From SAR324 cluster bacterium (GTDB lineage: Bacteria; Bdellovibrionota; UBA2361; JAAZON01), in the NCBI GenBank assembly GCA_012797725.1, contig JAAZON010000604.1, positions 1-8,493 on the forward strand: 8,493 nt of DNA. Reading direction: 5' to 3'. A program made the position numbers and the translations under genes. Below the pieces are notes generated by a model that was given only the letters and a program-made list of their open reading frames with translations, made no database searches and was not told the origin of the DNA. Positions 6,117 through 8,493 of the stretch are shown here, piece after piece (the first letter of the stretch is position 1; every line of letters begins with the position of its first letter).

Positions 6117-7688
6117 TCATACTGCATATTTAGACAAAGTCGACTTTAATTCCTTCGTCTTCTTCCCGAGTTGGTACAGTTTCTCTGCAAAGCGAGACGC
6201 CTCCTGTCTTTCCTCAATAGAATAAGTGACTTTGTTCAATTCCTCATGCTGCTTTTGATGAAGCTCTTCGCTTAATTCAAAGTCAATTTGACCGAGTAAT
6301 TCTGTAATTGTTTTTAGCTCATCGATAACAGAACTTGGAATTCCGGAACTTCTCAATGGTGATTCTAAGTTGTTCAAGTGTTCCAAGCTTTCATAGGCAT
6401 AATAACGGCAAGCTTTAAACGTCTTGTTTAAGCCACTTGCCAACTCGTCCATGTCTCGCGCTACTTCCTTCATCTCTAAGGCAAGAACATTGAAACATTT
6501 GCCCTGTTGGCCTGCTCGCACTGCCTCAAGAGAGGCGTTCAAGGCCAGCGTTGCTGTTCGACTACTTGCTTCTCTAAGTCCTCGACTGAATACCTGCAGT
6601 TCTTGATTATGACTAATTAAAGCGTGAAGAGGCTCTCTTAATTGAGACAGTCCTGAGTTGTAGACTTTATCATTGCCAATTTCTGGTGAAGGGCCATTAA
6701 GTGTTCGCAATTTATCAAGTAGGCTTGATGAGAGCTTATAAGCTTGTGATATATTGGCACTTAGCCTGTTTTCCGAGGGCTGCTCCTCCAGGTTCTTCTT
6801 CGCATTCAAGCGCTTTTCATTTTCTTGAATCAGAAGCTGCTTTAATTCATCACAGTCAAGTCGAATTGCTTCACTCTGTTGAGATAGTGAAGAAATAGTG
6901 CTTCGGAACTCTGAGAAGGCACTTTGAATTGCACCTGCAATTTTTCCAACCAGATCATCGCTCTTTATTGAAATCTCAGCATTAAGATTGCCTTCCCGGA
7001 AGGAGTCCAAGTCTGAGAGCAGGATTCGAAGGCGAGACATGAGCTCTTCTGATGTATTGATATCTTTGTCTGTGCTAACACCATCATCGCTGGTTGGGCT
7101 TGATGTTTGACTAGGCTGTGCTTGTGAGGAAGAAAAAGTTTTTGTGGTTTGTGATTCTATTAGTTTTTGCTCGATTAGATCTCTGAACATCCTTGCATTT
7201 TCAATCTCCTCCTTGCTTTCATCAGGGTTCTCCGTATTTACTCGTTGAAACTTCGAAGATCCATTTATAAATGCTTCTATGAAGGGTGAAACAAGACGAA
7301 CTATGCTTTTAATTGTATTGTCATTTAGCCCCATATTCATAAGCACTGCCTCTGCATACTCAATCATGAGATCGGTATGCTCAAGGCTTAAATTTGTTGG
7401 GGCATCGCTTGTTATGATATCCCAATAATCAAGCGGCGGTCGGCCACCTAGAATTATCGCAAGAAACTCTTTTTGTGCTGTTTTCAATCCTTCGAGTTCA
7501 CGTCCTTCAAAGAACTCTTTGAGCATAGGCTCTGAGATAATAGCATGGTAAAATTGTTCCACAAACAAATGGATGCCGCTATCTTCTCCAATTTGTTTAT
7601 AGAGAGAAGAAGGAGTGCCATCATATCCTTCAGTTTCCAGTGTCTCACCAATTAGCTCATCTTGTGCAGCGTCGTTTTCAGATGTCAT
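6117..7688 (-). CDS. Soluble chemoreceptor-like protein: truncated haemoglobin + HAMP + MCP signalling domain
   Basis: 523 residues with no membrane segment, so probably a cytosolic sensor. Residues 27-143 match group I truncated haemoglobins: SLYKQIGEDSGIHLFVEQFY at 28-47, FFEGRELEGLKTAQKEF at 59-75, then ILGGRPP. Tyr47 falls at B10 and Gln72 at E11, the usual distal pair, but the proximal F8 position is Asp95 (in TSDAPTNLS) where His is expected. Residues 145-210 are a Ser/Thr/Gln-rich linker. Residues 215-268 resemble HAMP (FREGNLNAEISIKSDDLVGK). Residues 270-520 form a long coiled coil whose tip, TLALNASLEAVRAGQQGKCF at 380-399, matches the kinase-contact hairpin of methyl-accepting proteins, which talk to CheA/CheW. 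The ATG overlaps the stop of the preceding small ORF by four bases (ATGA), suggesting coupled translation. No cheA or cheW gene is in the window. The domain calls are secure; the ligand and output are unknown. Confidence 0.9.
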   Translation of the reverse strand: MTSENDAAQDELIGETLETEGYDGTPSSLYKQIGEDSGIHLFVEQFYHAIISEPMLKEFFEGRELEGLKTAQKEFLAIILGGRPPLDYWDIITSDAPTNLSLEHTDLMIEYAEAVLMNMGLNDNTIKSIVRLVSPFIEAFINGSSKFQRVNTENPDESKEEIENARMFRDLIEQKLIESQTTKTFSSSQAQPSQTSSPTSDDGVSTDKDINTSEELMSRLRILLSDLDSFREGNLNAEISIKSDDLVGKIAGAIQSAFSEFRSTISSLSQQSEAIRLDCDELKQLLIQENEKRLNAKKNLEEQPSENRLSANISQAYKLSSSLLDKLRTLNGPSPEIGNDKVYNSGLSQLREPLHALISHNQELQVFSRGLREASSRTATLALNASLEAVRAGQQGKCFNVLALEMKEVARDMDELASGLNKTFKACRYYAYESLEHLNNLESPLRSSGIPSSVIDELKTITELLGQIDFELSEELHQKQHEELNKVTYSIEERQEASRFAEKLYQLGKKTKELKSTLSKYAV

Positions 7689-7987
7689 GACTTTGCTTCT
7701 TTAGTTTTCAGATTAAATACAGACAACTTAACGTCTAGTCTCAGTAAAGATGTTTTTTCCCTCCCGTGCTTTAAGGCTGTTATCCTATTTAAGCTTTGCT
7801 GAAAGGATTTGAGGCTTAAAAGCAAGGGTGGAAAAAAGACTGCTCCCCCTAATGATTTTGATGATTCTCTTAGATATTTAGCTTCAAAAAAGAGCTCAGC
7901 ATATTGATAAAGCTTAGTCGCTGAATTCATTGATTGATCTAGAGCGTTCTCCCTTTTTTTTCTGTCCTCTGCTGCACGGCCTGTCAA
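7685..7987 (-). CDS. Small unrecognised ORF coupled to the globin receptor
   Basis: The ORF has 100 residues if it begins at the TTG at 7987, or 81 from the ATG at 7930. Neither start has a well-spaced Shine-Dalgarno sequence. Its TGA overlaps the receptor ATG in the arrangement ATGA, the best sign that it is real. The product is basic and mostly helical in appearance: residues 20-45 (MNSATKLYQYAELFFEAKYL) and 55-75 (LLLSLKSFQQSLNRITALKH) could form a helical hairpin. The stretch GGAVFFPPLLLSL is hydrophobic but too short and proline-broken for a clear membrane helix. No family is recognised. If translated it may be a partner of the receptor or only a leader for coupled translation. Confidence 0.45.
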   Translation of the reverse strand: MTGRAAEDRKKRENALDQSMNSATKLYQYAELFFEAKYLRESSKSLGGAVFFPPLLLSLKSFQQSLNRITALKHGREKTSLLRLDVKLSVFNLKTKEAKS

Positions 7988-8095
7988 GTCCTGAATACTG
8001 TCTGCAATTAGTAGTAGGATAAGGGGGGTCTAGGGGGATATCCACATGTTGATAATTCCGTATTGGTTTTTGGGGGCAAGGATAGAGACTTGAAC

Positions 8096-8191
8096 GTCAT
8101 TGCAAGCACCGAGCCGTAGCGAGGGGCCTGGCAATCTCATGTATGAGTACTTCATGAGATTGTCACGGGCACTATGTGCCCTCGCAATGAC
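8096..8191. repeat. Multi-armed palindromic repeat, GTCATTGC family
   Basis: The outer arms GTCATTGC (8096-8103) and GCAATGAC (8184-8191) are perfect inverted repeats. Inside, GGCAATCTCATG (8130-8141) pairs with CATGAGATTGTC (8153-8164), 12 pairs including one G-T. The right flank holds its own hairpin GGGCAC-TAT-GTGCCC (8167-8181). The left flank is a GC-rich block (8104-8129) that pairs less cleanly. The whole would fold as a cruciform or cloverleaf. From memory, elements with these ends (GTCATTGC..., GGCAATCTC...) are dispersed in intergenic DNA of many unrelated bacteria and look like non-autonomous mobile repeats. It lies between trmFO and the small ORF. No coding sequence or target-site duplication is evident. 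Confidence 0.7.
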
Positions 8192-8203
8192 TTAAACGCC
8201 TAC

Positions 8204-8255
8204 ATAAACCCTGCACCAATCATTCTTTGTCAAAGATCATTGGCGCAGGGTTTAT
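8204..8255 (-). terminator. Long terminator-like palindrome directly after trmFO
   Basis: A near-perfect inverted repeat of about 24 pairs: ATAAACCCTGC at 8204-8214 with GCAGGGTTTAT at 8245-8255, then CCAAT/ATTGG, then CTTTG/CAAAG around the centre, with one mismatch and one bulge. On the minus transcript the position opposite 8215 becomes a G-U pair. It begins one base after the trmFO stop and has AAACCC...GGGTTT flanks, so it could end transcription from both sides. A repeat-element origin is also possible given the neighbouring palindrome. Confidence 0.6.
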
Positions 8256-8256
8256 C

Positions 8257-8493
8257 TTACAACATCTCTGAAGCAGAAACGAAATCCCGCAGATTCTCCA
8301 GAGCTTTATTAGCGAAGCTAATTCTTTTTTCTTCCTTTGATTGTCCCTTCGCTCTTGGGCTTGTTCCATAGCTTTCAATTAGGCCAAAGCTAATATTCAT
8401 TGGCTGAAAATCTTTTCTTTCTGGATTGCTAATGTATGAGAGCAGAGCTCCAATAGCACATTCTTTTGGAAAGCTTATAAGCTCCTTGCCTGA
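8257..8493 (-). CDS. trmFO: TrmFO, tRNA (uracil-54-C5)-methyltransferase, C-terminal 78 residues
   Basis: TrmFO is the flavin- and methylenetetrahydrofolate-dependent enzyme that makes ribothymidine at tRNA position 54. The frame enters from the right edge and ends at TAA 8257-8259. The visible tail carries the family's C-terminal signature: AIGALLSYISNPERKDFQPM followed directly by NISFGL, then a basic stretch (SKEEKRISFANKAL) and a final helix ending SASEMLL-like at SEML. The usual family sequence here is DFQPMNINFGL, so Ser replaces the second Asn. The FAD-binding region lies outside the window, so the gene's integrity cannot be judged. It ends right before a strong palindrome, so it is probably the last gene of its transcript and separate from the globin-receptor unit. 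Confidence 0.9.
   Translation of the reverse strand, partial: SGKELISFPKECAIGALLSYISNPERKDFQPMNISFGLIESYGTSPRAKGQSKEEKRISFANKALENLRDFVSASEML

Noticed and set aside
7982..7987. A perfect TTGACA (minus strand) as a -35 box for the receptor unit
   Set aside because: No -10-like hexamer lies 16-18 bases downstream.
8023..8043. G-tracts (six and five G) followed by GGATATCC, considered as a G-quadruplex or repeat end
   Set aside because: There are only two close G-tracts, so no four-tract quadruplex motif; GGATATCC is a short palindrome that also occurs by chance within the glycosyltransferase gene.
8174..8371. A 65-codon plus-strand ORF at the right end
   Set aside because: It runs antisense to the trmFO tail and through the palindromes, with no protein-like features.

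Overview
The window comes from a bacterial genome of moderate to low GC. It is gene-dense and most genes lie on the minus strand. No single marker fixes the taxon. A TrmFO tail, a CpaB-type Flp/tight-adherence pilus protein, a soluble chemoreceptor-like protein and a widespread GTCATTGC-type palindromic repeat together suggest an environmental, probably uncultured bacterium. A Melainabacteria/Vampirovibrionia-like lineage is one guess I cannot test here. Standard stop codons are used: TAA, TAG and TGA all end recognisable genes.

Layout from right to left, which is the direction of most transcription. Bases 8493-8257 hold the C-terminal end of trmFO (tRNA U54 methylation), not flagged by a start-codon-based ORF search because its start lies outside the window. 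It is followed at once by a long terminator-like palindrome (8204-8255) and by a multi-armed palindromic repeat (8096-8191). Then comes a two-gene unit: a small unrecognised ORF (7987-7685) overlaps by ATGA the gene for a 523-residue soluble receptor (7688-6117). That receptor joins a truncated-haemoglobin domain to HAMP and methyl-accepting signalling domains. The globin keeps the distal Tyr/Gln pair but has Asp where the proximal haem-ligating His should be.

After an AT-rich gap with a strong hairpin lies a cpaB/rcpC-like gene (5872 downward). It is interrupted by an in-frame TAG at 5161-5159, and the same frame then continues with family-like sequence to a second TAG at 4927-4925. Next is a 978-residue protein with two GT-B (GT4-type) glycosyltransferase domains followed by TPR repeats (4773-1837). 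Then come a small hypothetical gene (1745-1356) and a Nif3/YbgI-family dinuclear-metal protein (1306-563). The last gene converges with a plus-strand ORF entering from the left edge (to 535), which I do not recognise.

How the genes may work together: the receptor and cpaB suggest surface appendage and signalling functions, and the double glycosyltransferase next to cpaB could modify a surface structure. These links rest on proximity only. The two strongest leads are the in-frame TAG in cpaB and the truncated-haemoglobin-chemoreceptor fusion that lacks the proximal His.
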